From assembly GCA_965218935.1 (NCBI GenBank), contig CBDCMH010000008.1, forward strand, positions 62,001 to 126,000: 64,000 nucleotides of DNA. Direction: 5' to 3'. The DNA is from JADFOI01 sp965218935. Lineage in GTDB: Bacteria; Acidobacteriota; UBA6911; RPQK01; JADFOI01. The translations under genes were made by a program, and so were the position numbers. Shown piece after piece: positions 8,070 through 17,080 of the stretch; position 1 is the stretch's first letter; the number at the start of each line of letters is the position of its first letter. The notes beneath the pieces were generated by a model. That model was given only the letters and a program-made list of their open reading frames with translations. It was not told where the DNA came from and searched no databases.

Positions 8070-9317
8070 ATGCGATTTTTGTCCTTCACAAGATTCGAGC
8101 TTTTTGTGGCCCTGAGATATCTTCGAGCCGGGCGCAAGCAGGCGGTCATCTCCGTCGTCACTTTAATCTCGGTGGTGGGGGTAACGGCGGGGGTGATGAC
8201 CCTGAACATTGCCTTGGCTTTAAACGCAGGTTTCAGAGGAGAGTTTCAGAACCGGATCCTGGGTGCCACTTCTCACGTCAACGTGTTGAGGGCCAGTTCG
8301 GGACCGATCTCCGAGTATGAATCCCTGGCCGATCGAATCAGTGAGATGCCTGAAGTACTGGCTCTCATTCCGACCATTTATGGTCAGGCTATTCTGGTGA
8401 GTGATGTGCGCGAACAACCCGTCATGCTCAAGGGGATAGACCTAGGCAGAACAGAGCAATCTTCCGATCTCTTTCCCACCATCATCGAGGGCAGCCTGGA
8501 CAGTTTTGACCAAGTGAGTTCCATCCCTGCTGTTGTTTTAGGAACCGATCTGGCTCAGTCTCTGGGAGTGGCTGAGGGTGAAAATATCCGCGCCATGGGC
8601 CTTCAGGGAGAGCTTTCTCCGCTGGGTCGGATGCCGCGCATTCAGACGTTTCGGGTGATCGCCATTTTCGAGTCCGGTCTTTGGGAATACGATGCAAACT
8701 GGGTCCTGTTTTCCATTGAAGCCGCACAAAACTTCTTTGGACTCGCTCCCAACCAGGCCTCAACCCTTGAGTTGCGGATTCAGGATATTGACGAGGCTCC
8801 CTCCGTAGCCACCCAGGTGAAGAGTATCGCCGGTTCCGGTTATCTGACCAGTACCTGGATTGAACTGAATCGTCCCCTGTTTTCGGCTCTGGAGTTGGAA
8901 CGGCTGGCCATGTTCATCGCCATTGGCCTGATCGTTCTCGTCGCCTCCCTCAACATCGTTGGAACACTGACACTGATGGTGATGGAGAAGAGTCGTGACA
9001 TCGCGATCATCACCGCTATGGGAGGGACCACTCGGACCATCATGGCGGTCTTCATGTTGCAAGGTTTGACGATTGGATTGGTGGGAACGATTCTGGGCGA
9101 TCTCCTGGGGAGTGCAGCAGTTTGGTACTTCGATACTTACCAGGTGTTTCGCCTTGAAGCGCAGGTCTATGCGATCCCTTACGTACCCTTTGAATTGAAC
9201 TCCGGTAATCTGCTCCTGGTGTCGGTTCTGGCGATCTTGATCAGTTTTTTGGCCACCTTGTATCCGGCCGGAGCTGCTTCCCGATTGGATCCCGTCGAAG
9301 CATTGAGGTATGAATAA
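8070..9317 (+). CDS. Lipoprotein-releasing ABC transporter permease (LolC/LolE family)
   Basis: Inner-membrane permease that, with the ATPase LolD, extracts mature lipoproteins for transfer to the outer membrane. It has 415 residues. The N-terminal FELFVALRYLRAGRKQAVISVVTLISVVGV segment (written here only as its landmarks RYLRAGRKQ and ISVVGV) leads into the first helix. A periplasmic domain spans roughly residues 45-270 and three further helices form the FtsX domain, ending in LYPAGAASRLDPVEALRYE. Many bacteria outside the gamma-proteobacteria carry one such gene serving both LolC and LolE roles, and only one is seen here. The stop overlaps the lolD start by 8 bp. Confidence 0.93.
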   Translation: MRFLSFTRFELFVALRYLRAGRKQAVISVVTLISVVGVTAGVMTLNIALALNAGFRGEFQNRILGATSHVNVLRASSGPISEYESLADRISEMPEVLALIPTIYGQAILVSDVREQPVMLKGIDLGRTEQSSDLFPTIIEGSLDSFDQVSSIPAVVLGTDLAQSLGVAEGENIRAMGLQGELSPLGRMPRIQTFRVIAIFESGLWEYDANWVLFSIEAAQNFFGLAPNQASTLELRIQDIDEAPSVATQVKSIAGSGYLTSTWIELNRPLFSALELERLAMFIAIGLIVLVASLNIVGTLTLMVMEKSRDIAIITAMGGTTRTIMAVFMLQGLTIGLVGTILGDLLGSAAVWYFDTYQVFRLEAQVYAIPYVPFELNSGNLLLVSVLAILISFLATLYPAGAASRLDPVEALRYE

Positions 9318-9981
9318 CTTCCTGAAGGTTCAAGGACTTTGCAAGTCGTTCCAGTCTGGGAGTGAGGAGCTCCACATTCTGGTCGATCTGGATCTTCAGC
9401 TGGAACGGGGACAGATGTTGGCCGTGACCGGCGCCAGCGGATCAGGCAAGAGCACCTTCCTTCACCTCGTTGGGGGCATGGACAGAGCCGACGCCGGAGA
9501 GATCTTCCTGGCAGGGGAAGACGTCACTGGCTTAACGGGTCAGGAGTTGGCCACATTTCGCAATCGGGAAATCGGATTCATCTTTCAATTCCATCATCTA
9601 CTTCCGGAGTTTTCTGCCTTGGAGAATGTGATGTTTCCACTGCTGCTACGGCGGGTCCCTTTTTCTGAGGCCAGACAGAGGGCACGCGGCCTGCTGGATG
9701 AAGTGGGCCTGAGCGATCGAGCTCATCACAAGCCAGGACAGCTGTCCGGAGGCGAACAACAGCGGGTTGCCGTTGCCCGTGCGCTGGTGGGCAAACCAGG
9801 GCTGCTGCTGGGGGATGAGCCAACGGGCAACTTGGATGAACACACTGCAGAGGCGATCTACGAGCTTCTTCTGGAGATCCAGAGCCGTCATCATTTGACC
9901 TCCATCATCGTCACCCATAACCCCAAGCTGGCTGCCTTGTGCGGATTGGAAATGAGTCTTCAAGAAGGGAAGTTGGTATAA
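9310..9981 (+). CDS. lolD: Lipoprotein-releasing system ATP-binding protein LolD
   Basis: ATPase partner of the permease immediately upstream, 223 residues, MacB/LolD type. Walker A is GASGSGKST (about residues 41-49), the Q-loop follows in FIFQFHHLLPEFSALENVMFPL-type sequence (short form: FQFHHLLPEF), the ABC signature is LSGGEQQRVAVARAL, and Walker B is LLLGDEPTGNLD, with the switch histidine in IIVTHNPKLA. The start lies within the last codons of the permease gene. A 15-bp perfect hairpin begins one base after the stop. Confidence 0.94.
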   Translation: MNNFLKVQGLCKSFQSGSEELHILVDLDLQLERGQMLAVTGASGSGKSTFLHLVGGMDRADAGEIFLAGEDVTGLTGQELATFRNREIGFIFQFHHLLPEFSALENVMFPLLLRRVPFSEARQRARGLLDEVGLSDRAHHKPGQLSGGEQQRVAVARALVGKPGLLLGDEPTGNLDEHTAEAIYELLLEIQSRHHLTSIIVTHNPKLAALCGLEMSLQEGKLV

Positions 9982-10014
9982 ACGGGAAATTAGTGAGGAT
10001 CACTAATTTCCCGT
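9982..10014 (+). terminator. Perfect 15-bp hairpin directly after lolD
   Basis: ACGGGAAATTAGTGA and TCACTAATTTCCCGT are exact reverse complements around a GGA loop, starting right after the lolD stop. No T-run follows (AAATTCC repeats do), so it is not a textbook intrinsic terminator. It could end the lol transcript, protect its 3' end, or be a bidirectional structure. Confidence 0.55.
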
Positions 10015-10041
10015 AAATTCCAAATTCCAAATTCCAAACCT
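10014..10041. repeat. AAATTCC short tandem repeat
   Basis: Three or more head-to-tail copies of AAATTCC (ending AAACC) follow the hairpin. The rest of the gap up to clpC at 10224 is AT-rich and holds no gene; it probably carries the clpC promoter, but no clear -35/-10 pair was chosen. Confidence 0.6.
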
Positions 10042-10223
10042 CTGAGTCTGGCTTCAGGCGGACTGTTTTAAACCGAATTCGTTTGTGATTGGTTTAGGAT
10101 TTGGAGCTTCTTTGTGATTTGTCTAATGTCAGAGGAAATCTTTATCGTCACAGCTGTTGTTGCAAGTTGCCGGAGGAAGGCAATTTCTGTTAAAAGATAA
10201 GAACAGGTTGTTGGAACGGTCGT

Positions 10224-12665
10224 ATGTTTGAAAAATACACGGAAAAAGCCAGACGAGTCATCTTCTTTGCACGTTATGAAACCAGCCAGCTAGGTGCCCG
10301 ACGAATCGAAACCGAGCACGTTCTGTTAGGGCTGCTCAGAGAAGATAAAGCTCTTAGCAGCCGTTTTTTCCCACATCCCGAGGCCGCCCTCGAAAGCATC
10401 CGAAGACAAGTTGAGACTCGCAGCTCCGTGCGGGAGAAAATCTCCACCTCTGTAGAGTTGCCGCTGAGTGATGAATCTAAAAGGGTCCTCACTTATGCCG
10501 CCGAAGAAGCCGATCGGCTGATGTGCAACTACATTGGAACAGAACATATCCTGTTGGGTTTGTTGCGCGAAGAGAAGTCCCTGGCGAGTGAGATTCTCTA
10601 TGAAAACGGTCTCAGGCTTTCGCGTGTGCGCGAGGAGCTGGCGGGGGCCAGCAGCGATCGGATCGCACCTTCTAAGTCCAAAGAGTCGCTGATCCTGGCC
10701 GAGTTCAGCCGTGACCTTACCGAAGCAGCCATCAACGGAGTACTGGATCCCCTGGTGGGACGGGATGCTGAGATCGAGCGCGTGATTCAGATTCTCTGCC
10801 GGCGCACCAAGAATAATCCGGTGCTTATCGGAGAACCGGGTGTGGGGAAGACGGCAATCGTGGAAGGTTTGGCCCAAAAGATCGTGAAAGGGGAAGTGCC
10901 TTCCATGCTCGTGGAAAAGCGAGTGCTGGCACTGGATATCTCGTTGATCGTGGCAGGAACAAAGTATAGAGGTCAGTTTGAAGAACGTCTCAAAGCCATC
11001 ATGAAGGAGTTGGTGGAGAATCCCAGCTTCGTCATCTTCGTCGATGAGCTGCATACCCTGGTGGGTGCAGGTTCAGCGGAGGGTTCTCTGGACGCGGCTA
11101 ATATTTTAAAGCCTGCCCTCTCTCGGGGTGAGATCCAGTGCGTTGGGGCCACAACTCCCTATGAGTACCGGCGTTCCATCGAAAAGGATCGTGCTTTGGC
11201 GCGGCGCTTTCAGGCCATCAAAGTGGCTCCTCCTACCGAAGAAGAGACACTGGAGATTATCAACGGGATCAAGGGCCGCTACGAAGCGTTTCATCAGGTC
11301 GAGTACACCGACGAGGCTGTGCATGCCGCCGTGTATCAGTCCAGTCGCTATATCACCGATCGCTACCTTCCCGACAAGGCCATTGATGTTCTGGATGAGG
11401 CCGGTGCTCGAGTGAAGCTTGCCAACACGGTTCTTCCCGAGGGTGTCAGTGATCTTCAGAAAAAACTCAAGGTCATCGTCCGTCGGATGGACGACGCCAT
11501 TCTGGCCAAGGAATTTGATCGGGCCGCCCAGCTGAAAGACGAAGAGTTGCTGGAGCGCGAAAACCTGCAGGTCATCAAGGAGCGCTGGGATGTCCGGAAA
11601 CGGACCTCTCCCCAAGTGGAAAAGGAGCATGTGGAACATGTGATTTCACGCTGGACGGGTATCCCCGTCACCTCTTTGCACGAGGAGGAGATGGAGAAAC
11701 TGCTCCGCATGGAGGATCAACTTCACGAGAGAGTGGTTTCTCAGGATCGAGCCATCTCGGCGCTTGCCAGAGCCATTCGTCGCAGTAGAGCAGGAATGAA
11801 AAATCCCAACCGGCCGGTTGGATCCTTTCTTTTTCTGGGGCCCACAGGGGTGGGAAAAACGGAACTGGCCAAAGCACTGGCTTTCGCACTGTTTGGCAGC
11901 GAAAAGGCCCTGATTCGCTTTGACATGTCCGAATATATGGAGAAGCATTCCGTGTCGAAGCTGATCGGTTCTCCCCCGGGTTACGTGGGCCATGAGGAAG
12001 GAGGGCAGTTGACCGAGCAGGTGAAGCGGAATCCTTACTCCGTTCTGCTGCTGGACGAGATCGAAAAGGCTCACTTTAGCATCTTCAATATTCTGCTCCA
12101 GGTTTATGAGGATGGTCAGTTGACCGATTCCCATGGGAATACCATTGATTTCAAGAACGCCATCATCATCATGACTTCCAATATCGGAGCCCGCTATCTG
12201 GTGGATCGATCCCAGATGGGATTTTCCGCACAACAGGGTGAGAGCCAGGAAAAGGTGGAAGACTTGATCATGAATGAGGTTAAAAAACTCTTCAATCCGG
12301 AGTTTTTGAATCGCCTCGACGAAGTGATCCTTTTCGAGTCCTTGACCGAAGAGGATCTGCGCCAGATCGTGGAGCTCCTTCTAAGACAAGTCAACGAGAA
12401 TGTGGCAGCCAAGGAGATCAAGATCAATCTCAGGAAAGAAGCCAAAGATTGGATCATCCGCAAGACCTGCCACGATCGTTCCTACGGAGCCCGTCCGCTG
12501 CGCAGGGCCATTCAGCGCTACATCGAAGATTCCGTCGCCGAGCTGATTATTCAAGGAAAATTGAAGGAAAAACAGACCCTGACCATCTATCTGGAGGGTG
12601 ACGCCCTCTTCTGTCGACCCAAAGGCTCCCAGAAGCAGGGAGCACCTCTCTCCTACACGGTTTAG
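10224..12665 (+). CDS. clpC: ClpC-type Hsp100 ATPase of the Clp protease
   Basis: Two-AAA-domain unfoldase expected to feed substrates to ClpP; 813 residues. In order: a double Clp N-domain (about residues 1-140), AAA-1 with Walker A GEPGVGKTAIVEGLA near residue 205 and Walker B VIFVDELHTLVG, a short middle domain with a UVR motif (LAKEFDRAAQLKDEEL near residue 430), AAA-2 with Walker A GPTGVGKTELAKALA near residue 540 and LLLDEIEKAH, then the D2-small domain. The UVR motif and short middle domain make it ClpC rather than ClpA or ClpB. No clpP, mcsA/mcsB or ctsR is adjacent. It appears to be a single-gene unit. Confidence 0.94.
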   Translation: MFEKYTEKARRVIFFARYETSQLGARRIETEHVLLGLLREDKALSSRFFPHPEAALESIRRQVETRSSVREKISTSVELPLSDESKRVLTYAAEEADRLMCNYIGTEHILLGLLREEKSLASEILYENGLRLSRVREELAGASSDRIAPSKSKESLILAEFSRDLTEAAINGVLDPLVGRDAEIERVIQILCRRTKNNPVLIGEPGVGKTAIVEGLAQKIVKGEVPSMLVEKRVLALDISLIVAGTKYRGQFEERLKAIMKELVENPSFVIFVDELHTLVGAGSAEGSLDAANILKPALSRGEIQCVGATTPYEYRRSIEKDRALARRFQAIKVAPPTEEETLEIINGIKGRYEAFHQVEYTDEAVHAAVYQSSRYITDRYLPDKAIDVLDEAGARVKLANTVLPEGVSDLQKKLKVIVRRMDDAILAKEFDRAAQLKDEELLERENLQVIKERWDVRKRTSPQVEKEHVEHVISRWTGIPVTSLHEEEMEKLLRMEDQLHERVVSQDRAISALARAIRRSRAGMKNPNRPVGSFLFLGPTGVGKTELAKALAFALFGSEKALIRFDMSEYMEKHSVSKLIGSPPGYVGHEEGGQLTEQVKRNPYSVLLLDEIEKAHFSIFNILLQVYEDGQLTDSHGNTIDFKNAIIIMTSNIGARYLVDRSQMGFSAQQGESQEKVEDLIMNEVKKLFNPEFLNRLDEVILFESLTEEDLRQIVELLLRQVNENVAAKEIKINLRKEAKDWIIRKTCHDRSYGARPLRRAIQRYIEDSVAELIIQGKLKEKQTLTIYLEGDALFCRPKGSQKQGAPLSYTV

Positions 12666-12687
12666 GCTGGCCGGGTGGTTGTGTATC

Positions 12688-12720
12688 CGTGCCTTCGTGC
12701 TGTCGTGCCGTCGTGCGATC
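12688..12720. repeat. Tandem CGTGC/GTCGTGC repeat, left arm of an inverted pair
   Basis: Short units such as TCGTGCTGTCGTGCCGTCGTGC run in tandem here (three GTCGTGC-like units; written as pattern). The reverse-complement series CGACAGCACGACAGCACGAC lies at 13032-13058. The two arms flank a family B element in the 462-bp clpC-bamA gap. That gap also holds the 14-bp palindrome GAGAGGTACCTCTC at 12832-12845 and no recognisable gene. Confidence 0.55.
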
Positions 12721-12831
12721 GTTCGCTTTTTTGCAGTTTTTGTGTCGATTCTTGTTGGAAAGCCGACCAAGCCCATCAAATGGCAAAATAGACTGAGTTT
12801 TGCCCCAGGGGGAATTTAGGCAGTTTAATGC

Positions 12832-12845
12832 GAGAGGTACCTCTC
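12832..12845. other. 14-bp perfect palindrome in the clpC-bamA gap
   Basis: GAGAGGTACCTCTC reads identically on both strands. It lies 167 bp after the clpC stop and 19 bp before repeat copy B3. It could be a protein-binding site or part of a 3' end structure; nothing further can be said from sequence. Confidence 0.4.
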
Positions 12846-12863
12846 AGTGCGCCAATAAGGCTC

Positions 12864-12997
12864 TTGCCCGCACTCACACCCCCTCTACTGCATCGGCGCG
12901 CAATGATCCGGCTTGACTGCGGGTCACGCGTGGCGCAACGCACTCAGGCCGGCCCTTCCGCCGCTTCGTGACGAGCAGGTGTGAGAACTGCGGGCTA
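12864..12997. repeat. Family B inverted-repeat element, copy B3 (134 bp)
   Basis: The ends are TTGCCCGCACTCACACC and GGTGTGAGAACTGCGGGCTA, inverted repeats of the same CTCACACC subtype as copy B1. The interior has TCTACTGCATCGGCGCG, CGTGGCGCAACGCACTCAGG and CCGCTTCGTGACGAGCAGG, matching B1 in the opposite orientation and the 21382 copy in the same orientation. It lies between clpC and bamA. Confidence 0.78.
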
Positions 12998-13127
12998 GTG
13001 GGCTGCTTTCCAGGGGTCTTCAGCCGAGCTCCCGACAGCACGACAGCACGACGGCACGAGCGCGCGAAGCGCGCCTCACGCCCACACGGTTGCTCTTGGA
13101 CTCCATGCAGGATAAAATTGGGCAGCC

Positions 13128-15770
13128 ATGACTCCTCTTGAAAGCGTTAGTCAGGTTATGTCCGGGCCACGGTGTGTGGTCCGCACATTGGAAGCCTTTT
13201 TGGCGCTAACCCTGCTCTCGTCGTCTCTCCTTGGTCAGGGAAATCAGCTTCCCGAGCAGAAAATTGAAGAGATTCGGATCGTGGGCAACCGCCGCATTCC
13301 CGAGAGTACCGTTCGCTACTACGTCCAGAGCAAGGAGGAGCTTTTATACGACGAGCAGCAGGCCCTGCGCGATTATAACACCCTCCTGAATACCAACTTT
13401 TTCGCCGACGCCAAGATCAAGCGGATGGAGGGAGAAAATGGCATCGTCTTGATTTTTGAGCTCGTCGAGAGACCGCTCATTCGGACCGTCGAATATGAAG
13501 GGATGAAATCCTTCAAGGAGTCCGACGTTCTGGAGCGATTTCGCGACATGAGGGTGGGGCTCTCCGTGGACTCGCCCTTTGATCCGACCAATCTTCCCAA
13601 GGCGCGCCGAGCCATTAAGATTCTCCTGGACCAAAATGGACGACCCTTGGGCCGGGTGGAGGTGACCACCGAGTCCCTGACAGCCACTTCCGAGAAAATC
13701 ATTTTCAAGATTGACGAGGGACCCAAGGTTCGCATCGGAGATATCGGTTTCGCAGGCAATACGGTCTTTACGGATGATGAGCTGCGTGGGTCACTGGAGT
13801 TGACCAAGGAACGGAACATGATGACCGTTTTTAAGGGCACGGACAAATTCATCCAGGATAAGCTTGAGTATGATGTCGGGGTGAATCTTCTCGAGAAGTA
13901 CCGTGAAGTCGGTTATCTCTTTGCCAGGGCAGGCACGCCTGAGGTCAAGATCGTCGAAGCCCGCAGACCCGGAATGATCGGTTTTCGTAAAACCAAGCAG
14001 CAGTACTACCTGACCATCCCCATTGAGGAAGGGGAGCAGTTTTTTTGGAACAGTTTTGAGGTCGAAGGAATCACTAACATGGATCCGGCAGCGGTGAAGG
14101 CGAGTTACGGCATCATTCCCGGCCAGGTGGTCAACTACACCGCTCTCAAGCAAGCCAGCGATTCTTTGAAAGAGATGTACTCCAGCACCGGATATCTGGA
14201 CATGACCGTTGTTCCGGACATGCATCCCGATCGGGAAAATAAGACTGTCGATGTGACGATCCGGGTGAGCGAAGGAAAACAATACATTGTTCACCGAATC
14301 GATTTCGCTGGAAACACCAAAACCCGGGATAAGGTCATGCGAAGGGAGTTCTTCCTGGAGGAGCAGCAGCTTTTCAACGGTAGTCTTCTCGATTTTTCCA
14401 TCCTGCGACTCAACCAAATAGGCTTCTTCGAGCCCATCGAGGAGAAGGACTACGAAGTCATCAAGAGAGCCCCTGAAGGGGAGGTTGACATCCTGGTGAC
14501 GGTCAAGGAGAAGAGTCAGCAATCCATCGGTCTCAGTGGCGGGGTGAGCGGCATCAGTGGCAGTTTCTTCGGCATCAACTACTCGTCCACCAACTTTCGT
14601 GGTCTGGGACAGCGAATCGACGTTAATATCACCACCGGTACCCGTACCTCAAATTACATGTTTTCCTTCACCGAACCCTATTTTTTGGACAGCAAGATTT
14701 CCATGGGGGCTTCGGTATTCAATCAACGTCTTCGCTTTGATACCTTTGCCGCCAGCGGTGGATTCATCCCAGACACAAACACTACGCTCTATACCCAGAT
14801 CACGAACGGATTCAGTTTAACCGGCAGTTATCCTATGTGGCGATGGACCCGAACGGGCCTGGCTTATACCTTGAACAGAATCAAAATTGACGATATTGAT
14901 GACTCTTTCACCGACTTCGCCTTGAATCAGCTGGTGGGATTCACTCCTGGAGGAAGCCCCGAGGATGCCGCAGCAGGGATCATCCGCAGCGAGATCAAGC
15001 CCAGCATTCAGTACAACACCAAGAACCAGGTCTTCAATGCCACCCAAGGAACCCTGCTCAGTTTCGAACTGCCGATCGCCGGAGGACCCCTGGGCGGGGA
15101 TTTCAATCTGATTCGACCTTTCGTGGAAGTCCAGAGGTTTATGCCCGACCGGTTGATCAGCAAGGGTCGGAACACTTTGGCCTTTCGGGTCCAGCTGAAT
15201 CACATCATTCCCTATGGACAACTCCCCAACGGGGATCCCATGACGGCACCTTTTTTCGAAAGGATCTTTGCGGGAGGTGAATTTACACTTCGCGGATTCG
15301 ACATCCGGTCCGTGAGCCCCTGGGCCATCACTCAGACGGCCAGCCTGGATTCTGTGGGTAACCCCCTCATCGATCCAGCCACGGGATTGCCTTTGATTAG
15401 CGAAAGTGCCATTCCGGTGGGCGGAGACACCAGCCTGATTATGACCACCGAGTACCGTATGCCCATCTTCGGTCCCTTGCAGGTGTCGGGATTCTTTGAC
15501 TTTGGGACGGCTACCTCCATCCAAAAAGATAATCTGCGTGTTTTTGGCCCCAACACCAATGTGATCTTGCAGGAGAACACCAACAATGTCTGGCGAGCAT
15601 CGACGGGTGCCGAGGTTCAGTTCCTGTTACCTGTAGTAAATCAGCCTTTTCGTTTGATTTTCGCCTATAATCCACTCATCCTGGATACAATGATCGTCTC
15701 CAACGGTAGACGGTTCTTTCTGGAGGAGCCGCGATCGGGCGTTAAGTTTACAGTCGGCTACACATTTTAG
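13128..15770 (+). CDS. bamA: Outer membrane protein assembly factor BamA
   Basis: Omp85-family protein that inserts beta-barrel proteins into the outer membrane; 880 residues. A signal peptide with hydrophobic core LALTLLSSSLLG is followed by POTRA domains from IEEIRIVGNRRIPESTV onward (about residues 45-465, room for five), then a 16-strand-type barrel ending in a C-terminal aromatic (VKFTVGYTF), as expected for Bam recognition. An in-frame ATG at 13158 would shorten the N-terminus by 10 residues to a more standard signal peptide. The two skp-like genes and lpxD-fabZ-lpxA follow, the classic outer-membrane biogenesis order. Confidence 0.96.
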   Translation: MTPLESVSQVMSGPRCVVRTLEAFLALTLLSSSLLGQGNQLPEQKIEEIRIVGNRRIPESTVRYYVQSKEELLYDEQQALRDYNTLLNTNFFADAKIKRMEGENGIVLIFELVERPLIRTVEYEGMKSFKESDVLERFRDMRVGLSVDSPFDPTNLPKARRAIKILLDQNGRPLGRVEVTTESLTATSEKIIFKIDEGPKVRIGDIGFAGNTVFTDDELRGSLELTKERNMMTVFKGTDKFIQDKLEYDVGVNLLEKYREVGYLFARAGTPEVKIVEARRPGMIGFRKTKQQYYLTIPIEEGEQFFWNSFEVEGITNMDPAAVKASYGIIPGQVVNYTALKQASDSLKEMYSSTGYLDMTVVPDMHPDRENKTVDVTIRVSEGKQYIVHRIDFAGNTKTRDKVMRREFFLEEQQLFNGSLLDFSILRLNQIGFFEPIEEKDYEVIKRAPEGEVDILVTVKEKSQQSIGLSGGVSGISGSFFGINYSSTNFRGLGQRIDVNITTGTRTSNYMFSFTEPYFLDSKISMGASVFNQRLRFDTFAASGGFIPDTNTTLYTQITNGFSLTGSYPMWRWTRTGLAYTLNRIKIDDIDDSFTDFALNQLVGFTPGGSPEDAAAGIIRSEIKPSIQYNTKNQVFNATQGTLLSFELPIAGGPLGGDFNLIRPFVEVQRFMPDRLISKGRNTLAFRVQLNHIIPYGQLPNGDPMTAPFFERIFAGGEFTLRGFDIRSVSPWAITQTASLDSVGNPLIDPATGLPLISESAIPVGGDTSLIMTTEYRMPIFGPLQVSGFFDFGTATSIQKDNLRVFGPNTNVILQENTNNVWRASTGAEVQFLLPVVNQPFRLIFAYNPLILDTMIVSNGRRFFLEEPRSGVKFTVGYTF

Positions 15771-15785
15771 TTAGGAGAATAAGTT

Positions 15786-16331
15786 ATGAGAAAGTTGATA
15801 ATGATCGCTTTGGTCGGGTCCATCACTGCTGGAGTTTTCAGCTCGGCCAGTTGGGCCCAGGACACCAAGATCGGATTTGTCAATACCCTGGAAGTGCTTT
15901 ACGCGACCGAAGAGGGTAAGAGGGAATTGGAACAGTTGAATCAATTCGCCTCACAAAAGCAGCAGGAAATCGGTACCCAGAGTTCGGATCTGCAAAAGCT
16001 TCGGGACCAGTACCTCACCCAACAGGCCACTCTCAATGCATCGACCCGCGCTCAAAGTGAGCGAACCATTGCTGACAAGGAGCGGGACTTGCAGAGGCTG
16101 CAGGAGGATATCGAGTTGGAATACAACCAGCGCCGAGACGAGATGCTGGCCCAGGCGAGTGAGAAAATTCAAGTGATCATCAATGAGTACGCTAAATTGA
16201 ATGGCTTTGGCGTGGTTTTCCTGCGCAACGAAGGACAGACTTACGTGAATCTCTCACTGGATATCACTCAGGAAGTCATCCGGATTTACAACGAGCGCTA
16301 TCCTGCCGTTGGCCAATCCGCTTCCCAATAA
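15786..16331 (+). CDS. skp: OmpH/Skp family periplasmic chaperone, copy 1
   Basis: Periplasmic trimeric chaperone for unfolded outer-membrane proteins; 181 residues. A signal peptide (about residues 1-24, ending ASWAQD) precedes KIGFVNTLEVLYATEEGK, the start of the OmpH domain. Long charged, glutamine-rich coiled coils follow (about residues 50-130), then the return segment with a short beta strand (FGVVFLRNEGQTYVNLS). It sits 15 bp after bamA with GGAGAAT upstream of the ATG, so it is likely cotranscribed. The next gene is a paralogue of similar length. Confidence 0.92.
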   Translation: MRKLIMIALVGSITAGVFSSASWAQDTKIGFVNTLEVLYATEEGKRELEQLNQFASQKQQEIGTQSSDLQKLRDQYLTQQATLNASTRAQSERTIADKERDLQRLQEDIELEYNQRRDEMLAQASEKIQVIINEYAKLNGFGVVFLRNEGQTYVNLSLDITQEVIRIYNERYPAVGQSASQ

Positions 16332-16354
16332 GATTTAGGAAAGAAGACCGTTTT

Positions 16355-16930
16355 ATGAAAAAAGCAACATTGAGGACACTGACCTGGGTTGTTGTCTGGG
16401 CTGTGGGAGCCGGCATTGGTTGGGCTCAAACAGGTTCATCTTCGGGAAACCTGAAAATCGGATTTATCGATAGCCTCGCGGTTCTCTACGGAACCCAAGA
16501 GGGGCAGCAGGAGATAGCGAGGGTCGAACAGATCATTGGAGAAAGGCAGAAGGAGTACGATTCACGGGTCGAGGAGTTGGCAAGACAGCAGCAGCAGTTC
16601 CAGGCTCAGCAGCGAACCCTGAATCCTCAGACCCAGGCGGAAATGCAGCGTAAGATCGAGAACGAGGATCGGGCGCTGAGAAGATTCCAGGAGGATAGTC
16701 AAACCGAGATCACCGCCAGGCGAGACGAACTCATGGGGAAAGTGGGCGAAAAAATTCAAGCCATCATCGAGGAGTACGCCCAGAAGCAGGAATTCGGAGC
16801 CATTTTCCTGCGCAGTGAGGCCCAAGTCTACGTAGCGCCCTCCCTCGACTTTACTCAAGAGATTATCCGCCTCTACAACGAGCGCTATCCGGTGAGCGGA
16901 GGCAGCTCCGCGGGCACCAGTTCTCCCTAG
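16355..16930 (+). CDS. OmpH/Skp family periplasmic chaperone, copy 2
   Basis: Second Skp-like protein, 191 residues, clearly paralogous to the gene 23 bp upstream: signal peptide ending WAQT, then LKIGFIDSLAVLYGTQEGQ, a coiled-coil body and the shared ending FTQEIIRLYNERYPV. It differs by a Ser/Gly-rich tail (SGGSSAGTSSP). It may form mixed trimers with copy 1 or have its own clients; sequence alone cannot decide. Its TAG stop codon is formed by the first three bases of repeat copy B4. Confidence 0.9.
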   Translation: MKKATLRTLTWVVVWAVGAGIGWAQTGSSSGNLKIGFIDSLAVLYGTQEGQQEIARVEQIIGERQKEYDSRVEELARQQQQFQAQQRTLNPQTQAEMQRKIENEDRALRRFQEDSQTEITARRDELMGKVGEKIQAIIEEYAQKQEFGAIFLRSEAQVYVAPSLDFTQEIIRLYNERYPVSGGSSAGTSSP

Positions 16931-17038
16931 CCCGGGCTACCCATCAATTCTCTACTGCAGCGACGAAATCATCTGCCCTGACGGTCCCGGCGAGCCCCTA
17001 CGTCGCTTCGTGACGAGAACCTATGTGTAGTCCGGGCT
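16928..17038. repeat. Family B inverted-repeat element, copy B4 (111 bp)
   Basis: It starts TAGCCCGGGCTACCCATC and ends CCTATGTGTAGTCCGGGCT. The arms ATTCTCTACTGCAGCGACGA and CGTCGCTTCGTGACGAGAAC are the same as in the 221-bp copy. The leading TAG is the stop codon of the second skp gene. It separates that gene from lpxD inside the outer-membrane gene block. Confidence 0.8.
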
Positions 17039-17080
17039 CAACCTTGACCCTCAGGGCGCTCTTGGTATAAAACTCCCGGC

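Noticed and set aside
12598..12819. 73-residue frame over the end of clpC
   Set aside because: Out of frame with clpC for its first part, and it then runs through low-complexity repeats with no start signal.
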